Below the pieces are notes generated by a model. That model searched no databases. It had not been told where the DNA came from and saw only the letters and a program-made list of their open reading frames with translations. A DNA stretch of 64,000 nucleotides from Vibrio fluvialis (GTDB lineage: Bacteria; Pseudomonadota; Gammaproteobacteria; Enterobacterales; Vibrionaceae), in NCBI RefSeq assembly GCF_900460245.1, contig NZ_UHIP01000001.1, positions 1,054,001 to 1,118,000 of the forward strand, given 5' to 3'. Below are positions 1-8,399 of this stretch, piece after piece. Every line of letters starts with the position of its first letter. The first letter of the stretch is position 1. A program made the position numbers and the translations under genes.

Positions 1-1
1 G

Positions 2-826
2 CCCCGCACGTTGTTGGCGGTGGTCGTGGGCGGCGCGCTGGGTGTGGCGGGAGCGATGATGCAGGCACTGACGCGTAACCCATTGGCGGACCCGGGCATT
101 CTTGGGGTGAACGCGGGTGCGACGGTGGCGATCGTCAGTGCGATTGCGCTATTTGGCATCACCGATGTGTTTGGTTACATGTGGTTTGGTTTGATTGGTG
201 CCACCATCGCTGGTGGCGCGGTGTATCTGCTGGCGGGGCTGCGCCGTGGCATCAATCCGGTGCGCGTGGTGCTCGCTGGCTCGGCGCTGTCGGTGGTGTT
301 ACTCGCGCTCACGCACATCATCACCGTCAACAGCGATCAAGATGTGTTTAACCAGTTTCGTCACTGGGCGGTCGGGTCATTGCAAGGTCGTGGATACGAT
401 GTGTTGTGGCCGGTCACTCTGCTGGTGGCGTTCGGGCTGGCGCTGTCCATGGCGCTGCGCCAAGCGCTGAATACTGTTTCGTTGGGACAAGATTTGGGGG
501 AAGCGCTGGGTGTCAATCCGCAGCGAGTGTGGCTGTTGGCTTCCAGTGTGATTGTGGTGCTCTCGGGCGCGGCGACTTCGGCCGCTGGGCCGCTCAGTTT
601 TGTCGGGTTGACGGCGCCGCATCTGGCCCGCTTTCTGGTCGGCCCGGATCACCGTTGGTTGCTGCCTTATTCAATGCTGATCGCGGCGTTACTCACCGTG
701 GTGGCGGATATGCTTGGCCGTGTGATCGGTTATCCGGATGAAATCAGTGTGGGCATTATGGTAGCGCTGATTGGTGGTCCATTCTTTGTGGTGTTGGTTC
801 GAAAATGGAAGATCGCGCAGTTATGA
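2..826 (+). CDS. FecCD-family ferric-siderophore permease (FepD-like), 5'-truncated by window edge
   Basis: Inner-membrane permease of an iron-siderophore ABC importer. The reading frame is open to the window edge, and the first codons (PRTLLAVVVGGALG, then GAMMQALTRNPLADP) are the conserved family block that follows TM2, so roughly 60 N-terminal residues lie upstream. The TTG at 11 that could pass as a start is internal. The rest is very hydrophobic with the late family block SFVGLTAPHLAR. Its stop codon overlaps the next permease gene (ATGA at 823-826). With that gene and the ATPase at 7572 it should form a FepD/FepG/FepC-type heterodimer; no periplasmic binding protein is visible in the window. 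I am sure of the family; the siderophore carried is inferred from the neighbouring biosynthetic genes. Confidence 0.93.
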   Translation, partial: PRTLLAVVVGGALGVAGAMMQALTRNPLADPGILGVNAGATVAIVSAIALFGITDVFGYMWFGLIGATIAGGAVYLLAGLRRGINPVRVVLAGSALSVVLLALTHIITVNSDQDVFNQFRHWAVGSLQGRGYDVLWPVTLLVAFGLALSMALRQALNTVSLGQDLGEALGVNPQRVWLLASSVIVVLSGAATSAAGPLSFVGLTAPHLARFLVGPDHRWLLPYSMLIAALLTVVADMLGRVIGYPDEISVGIMVALIGGPFFVVLVRKWKIAQL

Positions 827-1866
827 ATCGTTGTTCTCAACCGGTGTATCAAGTCTGGCGTCGTGGCGGCTGGTCGCTGCGTTATTCGGCGGTGTCGATG
901 GGGTGGTTATTGCTGCTGACGGTCTTGGTGGTGGGCCTTGCCGCCTATGCAATCACGATTGGTCGCTACATCATCTCGATGCCGGACTTATGGCAAGTTC
1001 TCTTCGGGCAGGGCAGTGCGGTGCAGGAGCGGATTGTTTGGAATATTCGTCTGCCGCGCATTGTCACCGCGGTGTTTGTGGGGGCGGCGCTCGGCGTTTC
1101 GGGCGGCATTTTCCAATCGGTGTCGCGCAATGCGCTGGGTTCGCCAGATGTGATTGGTTTTACGACTGGCGCGGCGACTGGCGCGATTGCGCAGATTGTG
1201 TTGTTTGAGCAAGGGCCGGTGCAGGTGGCATTGGCGGCGATCCTCGGTGGGATTGTCACCGCGGTGATGGTGTATTTGCTGTCGCGCAAAGCTGGCGTGG
1301 TCGGCGGTTATCGCTTGATCCTGACCGGGATCGGCATTGGTGCGGTGCTCAGTGCGCTCAATGGGTTGATGTTGGTCAAAGGCAACATCGACAACGCAGT
1401 TACCGCCAATCTCTGGCTGGCGGGATCGCTGCATGCGCGTACGTGGTCGCACGCCATTCCGGTCATGGTCGGCGTCATCGTGTTGGTGCCGTTGATCATG
1501 TTGTTGGCAAGGCAGCTTTCCCTGATGGAAATGGGCGACGATCTGGCGACGCAGTTGGGTATTCGTGTTGAGCGCGTGCGCTTGGTGATGTTGTTGGCAG
1601 CGGTGATTTTGGCGGCGATTGCGACGGGGTCGGCAGGGCCGATTGCATTTATCGCCTTGGCCGCGCCGCAGTTGATCAGCCGTTTATTGCGTACCTCACA
1701 ACTGCCGGTGTATGGCTCGGCGGTGATGGGCGCGCTGCTGATGGTGGTGGCGGATCTCATCACGCAACTGCAACCGCTCAATCTGACACTACCGATTGGT
1801 CGCATGACCGGTATTGTCGGTGGTTTGTACCTGATCTGGCTGCTCACGCGTTCACCAAAACTGTGA
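823..1866 (+). CDS. FecCD-family ferric-siderophore permease (FepG-like)
   Basis: Second permease half of the siderophore importer, 347 aa from ATG 823. I prefer 823 because it gives the 4-base ATGA overlap typical of coupled genes; the in-frame ATG at 805 would overlap by 22 bases and has no clear ribosome site. Family blocks are visible: RLPRIVTAVFVGAALGVSGG near residue 80, RNALGSPDVIGFTTGA, and GPIAFIALAAPQLISR late in the protein. Several membrane-spanning stretches cover most of the chain. It is the last gene before a 319-base intergenic region. Works with the permease at 2-826 and the ATPase at 7572-8399. Confidence 0.93.
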   Translation: MNRCSQPVYQVWRRGGWSLRYSAVSMGWLLLLTVLVVGLAAYAITIGRYIISMPDLWQVLFGQGSAVQERIVWNIRLPRIVTAVFVGAALGVSGGIFQSVSRNALGSPDVIGFTTGAATGAIAQIVLFEQGPVQVALAAILGGIVTAVMVYLLSRKAGVVGGYRLILTGIGIGAVLSALNGLMLVKGNIDNAVTANLWLAGSLHARTWSHAIPVMVGVIVLVPLIMLLARQLSLMEMGDDLATQLGIRVERVRLVMLLAAVILAAIATGSAGPIAFIALAAPQLISRLLRTSQLPVYGSAVMGALLMVVADLITQLQPLNLTLPIGRMTGIVGGLYLIWLLTRSPKL

Positions 1867-1974
1867 TGATTTCTTGCGTGACGTTCATTCACAGAGGTTC
1901 ATGCAATTAAACTATATTATTGATAATTAAATTATTTATAGAGCTATTCTTCTTGATTAGGTGATAAGTAACAA

Positions 1975-1993
1975 AATAATGAAAATTATTATC
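1975..1993 (+). promoter_or_regulatory. Fur box upstream of the siderophore receptor
   Basis: aataatgaaaattattatc matches the 19-base Fur consensus GATAATGATAATCATTATC at 16 of 19 positions. A possible promoter overlaps it: TTGATT at 1953-1958 and AATAAT at 1975-1980, 16 bases apart, so Fur binding would cover the -10. The surrounding 1867-2185 region is AT-rich, holds no gene, and also contains the inverted repeat listed at 1994-2020. Confidence 0.8.
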
Positions 1994-2020
1994 AAATGTA
2001 AATGAGAATCCTTTACATTT
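1994..2020. repeat. Perfect 9-bp inverted repeat next to the Fur box
   Basis: aaatgtaaa (1994-2002) and tttacattt (2012-2020) are perfect inverted arms around the 9-base spacer tgagaatcc. It starts one base after the Fur box and lies in the 5' leader of the receptor gene. It may be a second regulator site or an extended Fur site (the spacer holds the Fur half-site word TGAGAAT). No T-tract follows, so a terminator is unlikely. Confidence 0.5.
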
Positions 2021-2185
2021 GATTTTCTCAGTTCTAAAGTAGGCTCCCTGTTTGGTTTGGAATGTAGTCAAACAGAACAATCCACGTCGCTGACTTGCAG
2101 GCTTTTTCTCCTCGCAGTGGGCTTAAACCTGATCTGCAAACACGACGTGAGTGTGTGACGTTTATGCTGACGAAAGGAGAAAAAA

Positions 2186-4258
2186 ATGACAGCATCACAC
2201 CTTGTCCGACAAAACAAACCGTCTACAACTCTCAATACAAAGGTTTGCATTTTGTCGGGCATGATCATGAGCCTGTGCCACGCCCCTTTGGCGCTGGCTG
2301 AAGACACCAACGCGACCCAGCCTTCGGCGGTTTCCACCATCACTGTGTATGGTGAGAAAGTGGCGCGTTCGATGCAGGAAACTAGTGCCAGCGTCGAAGT
2401 GTATGATGAAAGCAAAATCGACTCGATGCCCAATGCCACCGACGTGATCGACCTGCTGCAAAACACACCGAACATTGTCGATGTGGGTGTCGGCAACGAT
2501 GTGCCTGCGATTCGCGGTATTGACGGTTCTGGCGCGGCGCGCGGCGCGAACGCTTTCCTCAACGGTACGCGTCCACGTTTGAACGTGTCTCTTGATGGCC
2601 GCTCGCTGACTTACAATGAACTGGCGTTTGGCCCGCAATCGCTGTGGGACTTGCAACAGGTTGAAGTGTATCGCGGTCCGCAAAGTTATATTCAGGGCCG
2701 TAACGCCATGGCAGGCGCTGTGGTGCTGCAATCGAAAGATCCAACCTATCAATGGGAAAGTTCCATTCGCGGTTCGTATGGTGAGCAGGGTTATTCACAA
2801 ACGGCGGCTGTAGTGTCTGGCCCGATCATCGACAATGAACTCGCGTTCCGTCTGTCGATTGACCGCCAAACTCGTGAAAGCTTCGTGGACATGCCATCGT
2901 ACGATCCGGTTGGCGACCCGCGTGACGTCGAAACCATCACTGCACGCGGTAAGTTGCTGTACGAGCCTTCTGCGCTGCCCGGTCTCTCCACCAAGCTGAC
3001 GATCAACCACTTCGACAGCAAAGCGCCGCAAAACGAAGCGTTGATCCCGTCTGCTGAACATCAAAGTGCGCGTTATGATGAACGTCGCCCGGTATTCGAA
3101 ACTAAAAATACCAGCGGTATCTGGGATTTGGAGTATCAAACCGCAGGCAATTTGCGCTTTGAAAACCAAATTGCCTACACCGATTTCACCATCAACCGCC
3201 GCACGGCCACCACGTTGCCTTACGCCAATATTGATGGTGCGGAATTCCATGTTGAACCAGTGGTGCACTTTGCCACCAACGATGAGCAGTGGCGCGGTTT
3301 AGCGGGCTTGCGTTACTACCACTCCTCGCAAGACGAATATGTTTACCTGTTTGGCGGCAGCACGTTTGACGACAAAACCGAGACCGGTTCAGCATTTGCG
3401 GAAGTCACTTACGCGGTCTTGCCAGCGGTTGATTTGACGCTCGCAGGACGCCTGGAAAGCGAACACCGCACCCGTAAGGGCGGCAGTTCAACGGTGGAAG
3501 TCGATTTTGACGAAACCTACAACGTGTTCCTGCCAAAAGCGGATGTGGCGTGGAAGCTGAATCGTGACCACACGGTCGGTGTTATGGTCGCCAAAGGCTA
3601 CAACGCGGGCGGCGCGGGTATGACCTTTGATACCCCTTACACAGCATATACCTACGATGAAGAGTATGTGTGGAGTTACGAGATGTACACGCGCCACCGC
3701 CTGCTGGATGGCAAAGTCGAGCTGACATCGAACTTCTTCTACAACGATTACGATGATCTGCAACTGCCGTTCTACATCAGTGCGCGTACCACCAAAATCA
3801 TCAACGCCGAGAAAGCCCAGACTTACGGTGCCGAATTCAGCTCACGCTGGTTGCCAATCTCGGATCTGGAACTGTCGGCAGCGGTGGGCTTGCTGAAAAC
3901 CAAGATCAACAAGTTCAGCGATAGTGAATACGAAGGCAATGAACTGCCACGTGCGCCGTCTTACAGCATGAACTTTGGTGCGGATTACACCTTCTTCAAC
4001 GATTTCGTGTTCAGTACGACGGTTAACTACACCGATACCTACTACTCGTACTACGACAACGATGAGATGGGTAAGATCGATGCAGATTGGATCACCAACG
4101 TGCAGCTGGCTTACAACTTCAGCATGGGCCGTGCAACGCTGTTTGCGACCAACCTGTTCAACTCTACGCAACCAACCATGATCACCGACAACGATGTGTA
4201 TACCGCTGTGACCCAGCAACCACGTCTGGTGGGTGTTTCTCTACAACTGGACTTCTGA
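2186..4258 (+). CDS. TonB-dependent outer-membrane ferric-catecholate siderophore receptor (ViuA-like)
   Basis: Outer-membrane receptor of 690 aa for a ferric siderophore, energised by TonB. Start ATG 2186 has a strong aaaggag ribosome site. Residues 1-38 form a long signal peptide ending ALA|ED; a TonB box (STITVYG) follows near residue 50, then the plug domain (about 65-190, with LQQVEVYRGPQSYIQGRNAMAG) and a beta barrel ending in a terminal Phe (SLQLDF). Length is close to ViuA/VuuA-type receptors. A Fur box lies upstream and a carrier protein and NRPS follow, so it probably takes up the siderophore made by this locus. The hairpin at 4267-4286 separates it from the biosynthetic genes. Family certain; ligand inferred. 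Confidence 0.92.
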   Translation: MTASHLVRQNKPSTTLNTKVCILSGMIMSLCHAPLALAEDTNATQPSAVSTITVYGEKVARSMQETSASVEVYDESKIDSMPNATDVIDLLQNTPNIVDVGVGNDVPAIRGIDGSGAARGANAFLNGTRPRLNVSLDGRSLTYNELAFGPQSLWDLQQVEVYRGPQSYIQGRNAMAGAVVLQSKDPTYQWESSIRGSYGEQGYSQTAAVVSGPIIDNELAFRLSIDRQTRESFVDMPSYDPVGDPRDVETITARGKLLYEPSALPGLSTKLTINHFDSKAPQNEALIPSAEHQSARYDERRPVFETKNTSGIWDLEYQTAGNLRFENQIAYTDFTINRRTATTLPYANIDGAEFHVEPVVHFATNDEQWRGLAGLRYYHSSQDEYVYLFGGSTFDDKTETGSAFAEVTYAVLPAVDLTLAGRLESEHRTRKGGSSTVEVDFDETYNVFLPKADVAWKLNRDHTVGVMVAKGYNAGGAGMTFDTPYTAYTYDEEYVWSYEMYTRHRLLDGKVELTSNFFYNDYDDLQLPFYISARTTKIINAEKAQTYGAEFSSRWLPISDLELSAAVGLLKTKINKFSDSEYEGNELPRAPSYSMNFGADYTFFNDFVFSTTVNYTDTYYSYYDNDEMGKIDADWITNVQLAYNFSMGRATLFATNLFNSTQPTMITDNDVYTAVTQQPRLVGVSLQLDF

Positions 4259-4266
4259 TGTCCCCC

Positions 4267-4286
4267 GGTGCCCGGTAGCGGGCACC
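4267..4286 (+). terminator. Hairpin between receptor and aryl carrier protein gene
   Basis: ggtgcccg / cgggcacc, an 8-bp GC-rich stem with loop gtag, followed by gctatttt. It starts 9 bases after the receptor stop. The weak T-run suggests partial termination or mRNA 3'-end protection, which would give more receptor than NRPS transcript. Confidence 0.6.
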
Positions 4287-4369
4287 GCTATTTTCACCCT
4301 CTGGCGAGTGAAACCGTAGTTGGCAACCGCGCACCAGAGAACCTTTGCGAACACCCACGGAGCTCAACA

Positions 4370-4648
4370 ATGGTCGATGCAAAACAACTGGTGATCAACG
4401 AAGTGACCCAAGCGCTCGCGCTGCCTTCTCATGCCTTCAATTTTGACACCAACCTCTACGAAATGGGCCTGCATTCACTGCTGATCCTGCGCCTGAGCGA
4501 ACGTTTCAGCGCCGAGTACGGCAGCTATATCGGCTATCTTCCTCTGGCATCTCGACCGACATTAAATGAGTGGATTGCGCTGGTTCAGCGCGCCCTTAAA
4601 TCCCCAACCGATGACCACTCTCAGTCACAAGGAACGAATCATGAGTGA
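4370..4648 (+). CDS. Free-standing aryl carrier protein (ArCP)
   Basis: Small carrier protein of 92 aa that would hold an activated aryl acid (probably 2,3-dihydroxybenzoate) on a phosphopantetheine arm. ATG 4370 has a ggag site 8 bases upstream; an upstream in-frame start at 4268 would run through the hairpin and is rejected. The pattern (TNLYEMGLHSLLILRLSERF ... PTLNEW) resembles the C-terminal ArCP of VibB/EntB/AngB. The probable attachment residue is Ser36 in GLHSL, where the family usually has GLDSV/I. Normally this domain is fused to an isochorismatase; here it stands alone. It overlaps the NRPS gene by 8 bases. It is a substrate for the phosphopantetheinyl transferase at 8392. Which acid it loads is inferred from context. 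Confidence 0.8.
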   Translation: MVDAKQLVINEVTQALALPSHAFNFDTNLYEMGLHSLLILRLSERFSAEYGSYIGYLPLASRPTLNEWIALVQRALKSPTDDHSQSQGTNHE

Positions 4649-7571
4649 ATACCATTCTTTTGCGCCTCAGCGCTCGGCAGACAGCGCCGCACAGCCGCAC
4701 CAGCTCAGTGAATTTGAGCAGCAGGTGTGGCTGCACCATGAGCAGTGTGGCGACAGTTCGCATCAATGGCTGAGTGCGTTTCGTTTGAGTGGCGACGTGC
4801 ATCTTTCTCTGTTGCTTGAAGCGCTGGAGTCGATGTTGCAATCACTGCCAGACCTGAATGTGCGCTACCAGCTCAATGATGAGTTTGACCTGATCAAGTT
4901 GTTCTCTACGTCGCCCGGTCAGCGAGTGGAGTTGGTGCAGGTCGCTGACCGAACCGAAGCGGTGCAGCATTTGCTTAACTGGCAAAACGAACGCATCGAT
5001 TTAGCCTTCGAACCGCCGATGCAATTTCGCTTACTGCTTGGCGATGAACTGATTCTGGCAGCTCGCCACCACCGTATTCTCGCGCACAACATCAACTGGC
5101 AGACGCTGCTTAACTCACTGAGCAGTTTTTATCAGGGCGAACTCAATGCCGAGGCTTGGACGCAGTCACATCAAACTGAGTTGCCGTTGGCGCATCCGCT
5201 CTATTCGCGCGAGCAACCTTTAAATTCGGCCTACTTATGGCTCGCAGCCAGAGAGAGTTCAGCGCGCAGCAGCATCGAATGGTTGGGTAGCGAACGAATC
5301 AAAACCACCCAGCGTCGCGCAGAAAAAGTGCGTGTATCGCTGCCGGTGCATGCGTTAACGCAACTGACCGAACATAAAGGGGCGCAGGCAAGTCTTGATC
5401 ACGGCGTGATGCTGTGCGCGGCCGTCACCGAGTTCGCCCGCTTCATCGCTCGCCTGAGTGGTAAAACGCAGCAAACGGTGTTTGCGCCCAAACAGGTGGT
5501 TCAGCGCCATCATGAACTCAACGGCAGCGTAGTGCAAAGTGGCTTATTGCGTCTCACGCTCGATACCGCCAATCAACCTCGGAAGACATTGTTCGATAAC
5601 GTCGAAAACCAATGGCGAGTCGGTGAATCGAACGCTTGCGGTCTCGCTAACCCCGATGACTTGGCGATCTTGGTTACCTGGAGCGTCGATCCGGCCGTGC
5701 ATCTGCGCTTGGGAAAAGTACAGACGGAAACCGTACGTCTGGCGCCGCTGCATTGTGATTTTGACCTGGTACTGGCACTGGGAATCAGCTGCGACAACAA
5801 GCTGCTGCTGGAATTGACCACCGGCGAGCGTCTCTCGCCTTATATCGCCGGTTGGCTGCTGGAGCAGTTTACCGCTTCGCTCGGCCATGACATCAATATT
5901 GCCGTAACGACGACACCAACGGAATCGGTGGTGAATGAGCTCACTCCGCAGCGCGGCGAACGTGAACGCATTGCGGCGTTGATCGCCGAAGCATTTGGCG
6001 CTGCACTCAACAGAGCCAACTTCTCGATTCATGATGATTTCTTTGATTTCGGTGGCCACTCGCTGATCGCCACGCGCGTGATTGGTCAACTTAAAACCGA
6101 GCATCAGGTCGAAGTGCACATTAACGATCTGTTCAGCCAGCCGACGGCGTGGGGATTGGCAGAACACGCGATTTCGCACAGCCACTCGCTTCCTGTTCAA
6201 GCGCAAAATGAGGTGCAACCGATGCGCCATCACGTGCCGCTGTCGTTTGCGCAGGCATCGTTGTGGAAAGCGTACGCGGCCTTTGGTTACAACGAACTGT
6301 TTAACATTCCGTTTGCGCTGCGCTTTTTAGACCCGGTGGATGAAACGCTGTTTGGTCTGGCGTTTGAAGATGTGATGCGCCGTCATTCGGTGCTGCGGAC
6401 TCGCTTTGTGACCGAGGGCGATACCGTTGAGCAACATGTGGTGCCGGAAGCTGATCTCAGCCAGTATCGCTGGTTCTGGCGCTCAGAAGACACCGGCAAC
6501 GTCGAGCGACAAACCGCGCTGAATCAGGAAGCATCCCATGTCTTTGATTTGAGCCGTGAGCTGCCCGTCAGGCTGCGCTTTGTGCGCGATCCAAACTCGG
6601 GGCTGCAATATCTGTCGTTCCTGTTCCATCATGTGGTGCTGGATGAGTGGTCGGTGAACGTGCTGATGGATGATTTGCGTGAGGCGTATCAGGCTCGCGC
6701 ATCAGGATCCACGCCGCAGTGGCGCGCGCAGCCGCTGCCGTTTAGTGAATACGCCGCCCGCCAACATGAGCAGGGTTTTGATGAGTCGCATTTAGCCTAC
6801 TGGCTGAAGCAGTTTGACGGTGTGCCGCTGAATGCGCCGCTGCTGCCAGAGTTGCAAAATCAGCCGGATGCCGAGCCGTCCGATGCCGGCGGCTGGGTGG
6901 AATTTAAACTCGATACCAACGTGGCATTGGGACTCAATCAGCTCGCACGCCAGCAGGGCGCGTCGCTGTTTAACGTGGTGTATGCGGCGATTTCGCTGGC
7001 GCTGAAAAAACTGGGCGCGCCAAGTCAACTGATTGTCGGCACGCCGGCCTCCGGGCGTCTGGATGCGGAATTCTTCGATACCGTGGGTTATTTCACCACG
7101 CTGGCGATGCATGTGGTGCATTTTGATCGCGCCGAGTCGGTGGCAGAGCTCATCGCACAGGTGAAAAACACCATCAACGAATCGTTGGATTATTCCGATG
7201 TACCGATTGATTGGGTTGAAGATGCGTTGCTTGGCGAGCGAACCGACAAACATCATCTGTTTGAGGTGATGATTCAACTGCATGCCAAAAACAAACTGCA
7301 CGGCGAGCTGGTGAGCGCGCAGCAGGCGGTGCGTTTTGAGCAGGTCGACCCGGAAAAAAGTGAGTCGGCGCTTGGGCTGCAATTTGAAGTGATGGAAGAG
7401 CGCGTGGGCGGTGAAGACCGAGTGCGCGTATTGATGAGTTATCGCAGCGATCAATATGGCGACGCGCAGGTGAACACCCTGACCGAGGCCACGCAACGTA
7501 TGTTGGCACGTTTTGCTGAGCCAAATGCCGAACACACCGCTTTGAGCGAACTCATCAAGGAACACAACTGA
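4641..7571 (+). CDS. Nonribosomal peptide synthetase, C(degenerate)-PCP-C, siderophore assembly
   Basis: NRPS of 976 aa without an adenylation domain. ATG 4641 follows an aagga site and overlaps the carrier gene by 8 bases. Domains in order: a condensation-like domain (about 20-420) whose HHxxxDG motif is degraded to HHRILAH (143-149); a peptidyl carrier domain (about 435-510) with GGHSL and the phosphopantetheine Ser474; and a second condensation domain (about 530-960) with HHVVLDEWS starting at His663, so both His and the Asp are kept. This matches my recollection of the tail of VibF (Cy-Cy-A-C1-PCP-C2), in which C1 is also inactive. The last domain could acylate a polyamine such as norspermidine with the PCP-bound unit. 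The Cy/A half must be encoded elsewhere. Domain build is clear; product is inferred. Confidence 0.85.
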   Translation: MSEYHSFAPQRSADSAAQPHQLSEFEQQVWLHHEQCGDSSHQWLSAFRLSGDVHLSLLLEALESMLQSLPDLNVRYQLNDEFDLIKLFSTSPGQRVELVQVADRTEAVQHLLNWQNERIDLAFEPPMQFRLLLGDELILAARHHRILAHNINWQTLLNSLSSFYQGELNAEAWTQSHQTELPLAHPLYSREQPLNSAYLWLAARESSARSSIEWLGSERIKTTQRRAEKVRVSLPVHALTQLTEHKGAQASLDHGVMLCAAVTEFARFIARLSGKTQQTVFAPKQVVQRHHELNGSVVQSGLLRLTLDTANQPRKTLFDNVENQWRVGESNACGLANPDDLAILVTWSVDPAVHLRLGKVQTETVRLAPLHCDFDLVLALGISCDNKLLLELTTGERLSPYIAGWLLEQFTASLGHDINIAVTTTPTESVVNELTPQRGERERIAALIAEAFGAALNRANFSIHDDFFDFGGHSLIATRVIGQLKTEHQVEVHINDLFSQPTAWGLAEHAISHSHSLPVQAQNEVQPMRHHVPLSFAQASLWKAYAAFGYNELFNIPFALRFLDPVDETLFGLAFEDVMRRHSVLRTRFVTEGDTVEQHVVPEADLSQYRWFWRSEDTGNVERQTALNQEASHVFDLSRELPVRLRFVRDPNSGLQYLSFLFHHVVLDEWSVNVLMDDLREAYQARASGSTPQWRAQPLPFSEYAARQHEQGFDESHLAYWLKQFDGVPLNAPLLPELQNQPDAEPSDAGGWVEFKLDTNVALGLNQLARQQGASLFNVVYAAISLALKKLGAPSQLIVGTPASGRLDAEFFDTVGYFTTLAMHVVHFDRAESVAELIAQVKNTINESLDYSDVPIDWVEDALLGERTDKHHLFEVMIQLHAKNKLHGELVSAQQAVRFEQVDPEKSESALGLQFEVMEERVGGEDRVRVLMSYRSDQYGDAQVNTLTEATQRMLARFAEPNAEHTALSELIKEHN

Positions 7572-8399
7572 ATGGAGTACAAAGAAACCGACATGAATAG
7601 CGACATTGAAGCGCGCCTGACGGGCCGCAACTTGCGTTTAGGTTATGAAGGGTACACTGTGTTTGATGGCATTGATGTGCGCATTCCCGATGGCAAATTT
7701 ACCGTCATTGTCGGTCCTAATGGTTGCGGAAAATCGACCTTACTGCGCACGCTGTGCCGCTTGCTCAAGCCCAAAGCAGGGCAGGTCTGCCTCGATGGGC
7801 AGGACATTCATGGGCTGCCGACCAAAGCGCTGGCGCGCCAGTTAGGACTGTTGCCGCAAAGCGCCACGGCGCCCGATGGCATTCGAGTGGTCGATTTGGT
7901 GGCGCGCGGGCGTTATCCGCATCAGGAACTGTTTCGCCAATGGAGTCTGGGCGATGAACGCGCGGTGCGCGCGGCCATGCAGGTGACGGGCATTGACGCG
8001 CTGGCCGAACGCCAAGTGGATGAACTTTCGGGCGGTCAACGTCAGCGGGTGTGGATTGCGATGGTGCTCGCGCAGCAAACACCGCTGCTGCTACTCGATG
8101 AGCCGACGACGTATCTCGACATCGCTCATCAGATTGAGCTGCTGGAACTGTTTCGCGATCTCAACCGCAACAGCGGCCACACGCTGATCGCGGTGCTGCA
8201 CGATCTCAATCAGGCGTGTCGTTATGCCGACCACATGATTGCGATGGCACATGGCAAAATCATCGCGGAAGGCAATCCGAGCGAACTGATCAGCGCTGAC
8301 TTGGTGCGTGACGTGTTTGGCCTGGAAAGCGTGATCATTGAAGATCCGGTCAGCCACACGCCGTTGGTGATTCCACGCGGTCGCAAACGGCATGAATGA
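7572..8399 (+). CDS. ABC transporter ATPase for ferric siderophore (FepC-like)
   Basis: Cytoplasmic ATPase of 275 aa that would drive the FecCD permeases at 2-1866. Walker A GPNGCGKST, signature LSGGQRQR, Walker B LLLLDEPT, then the H-loop in VLHDLNQA are all intact; RGRYPHQ is typical of the iron-siderophore subfamily. ATG 7572 directly follows the NRPS stop with aaggaac 8 bases upstream; ATG 7593 is an alternative giving 268 aa. The gene is split from its permeases by the receptor and synthesis genes, so the locus mixes uptake and assembly. It overlaps the next gene by 8 bases. Confidence 0.93.
   Translation: MEYKETDMNSDIEARLTGRNLRLGYEGYTVFDGIDVRIPDGKFTVIVGPNGCGKSTLLRTLCRLLKPKAGQVCLDGQDIHGLPTKALARQLGLLPQSATAPDGIRVVDLVARGRYPHQELFRQWSLGDERAVRAAMQVTGIDALAERQVDELSGGQRQRVWIAMVLAQQTPLLLLDEPTTYLDIAHQIELLELFRDLNRNSGHTLIAVLHDLNQACRYADHMIAMAHGKIIAEGNPSELISADLVRDVFGLESVIIEDPVSHTPLVIPRGRKRHE

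Noticed and set aside
1920..1936. Second Fur-like sequence (tgataattaaattat) before the receptor
   Set aside because: Only the left half matches the model; the region is AT-rich and such matches are expected by chance.
6792..7565. 257-codon open frame on the minus strand within the NRPS gene
   Set aside because: It mirrors the second condensation domain, has no family resemblance and no ribosome site; a shadow of a GC-rich gene. The same holds for 5544-6233 and other long antisense frames.
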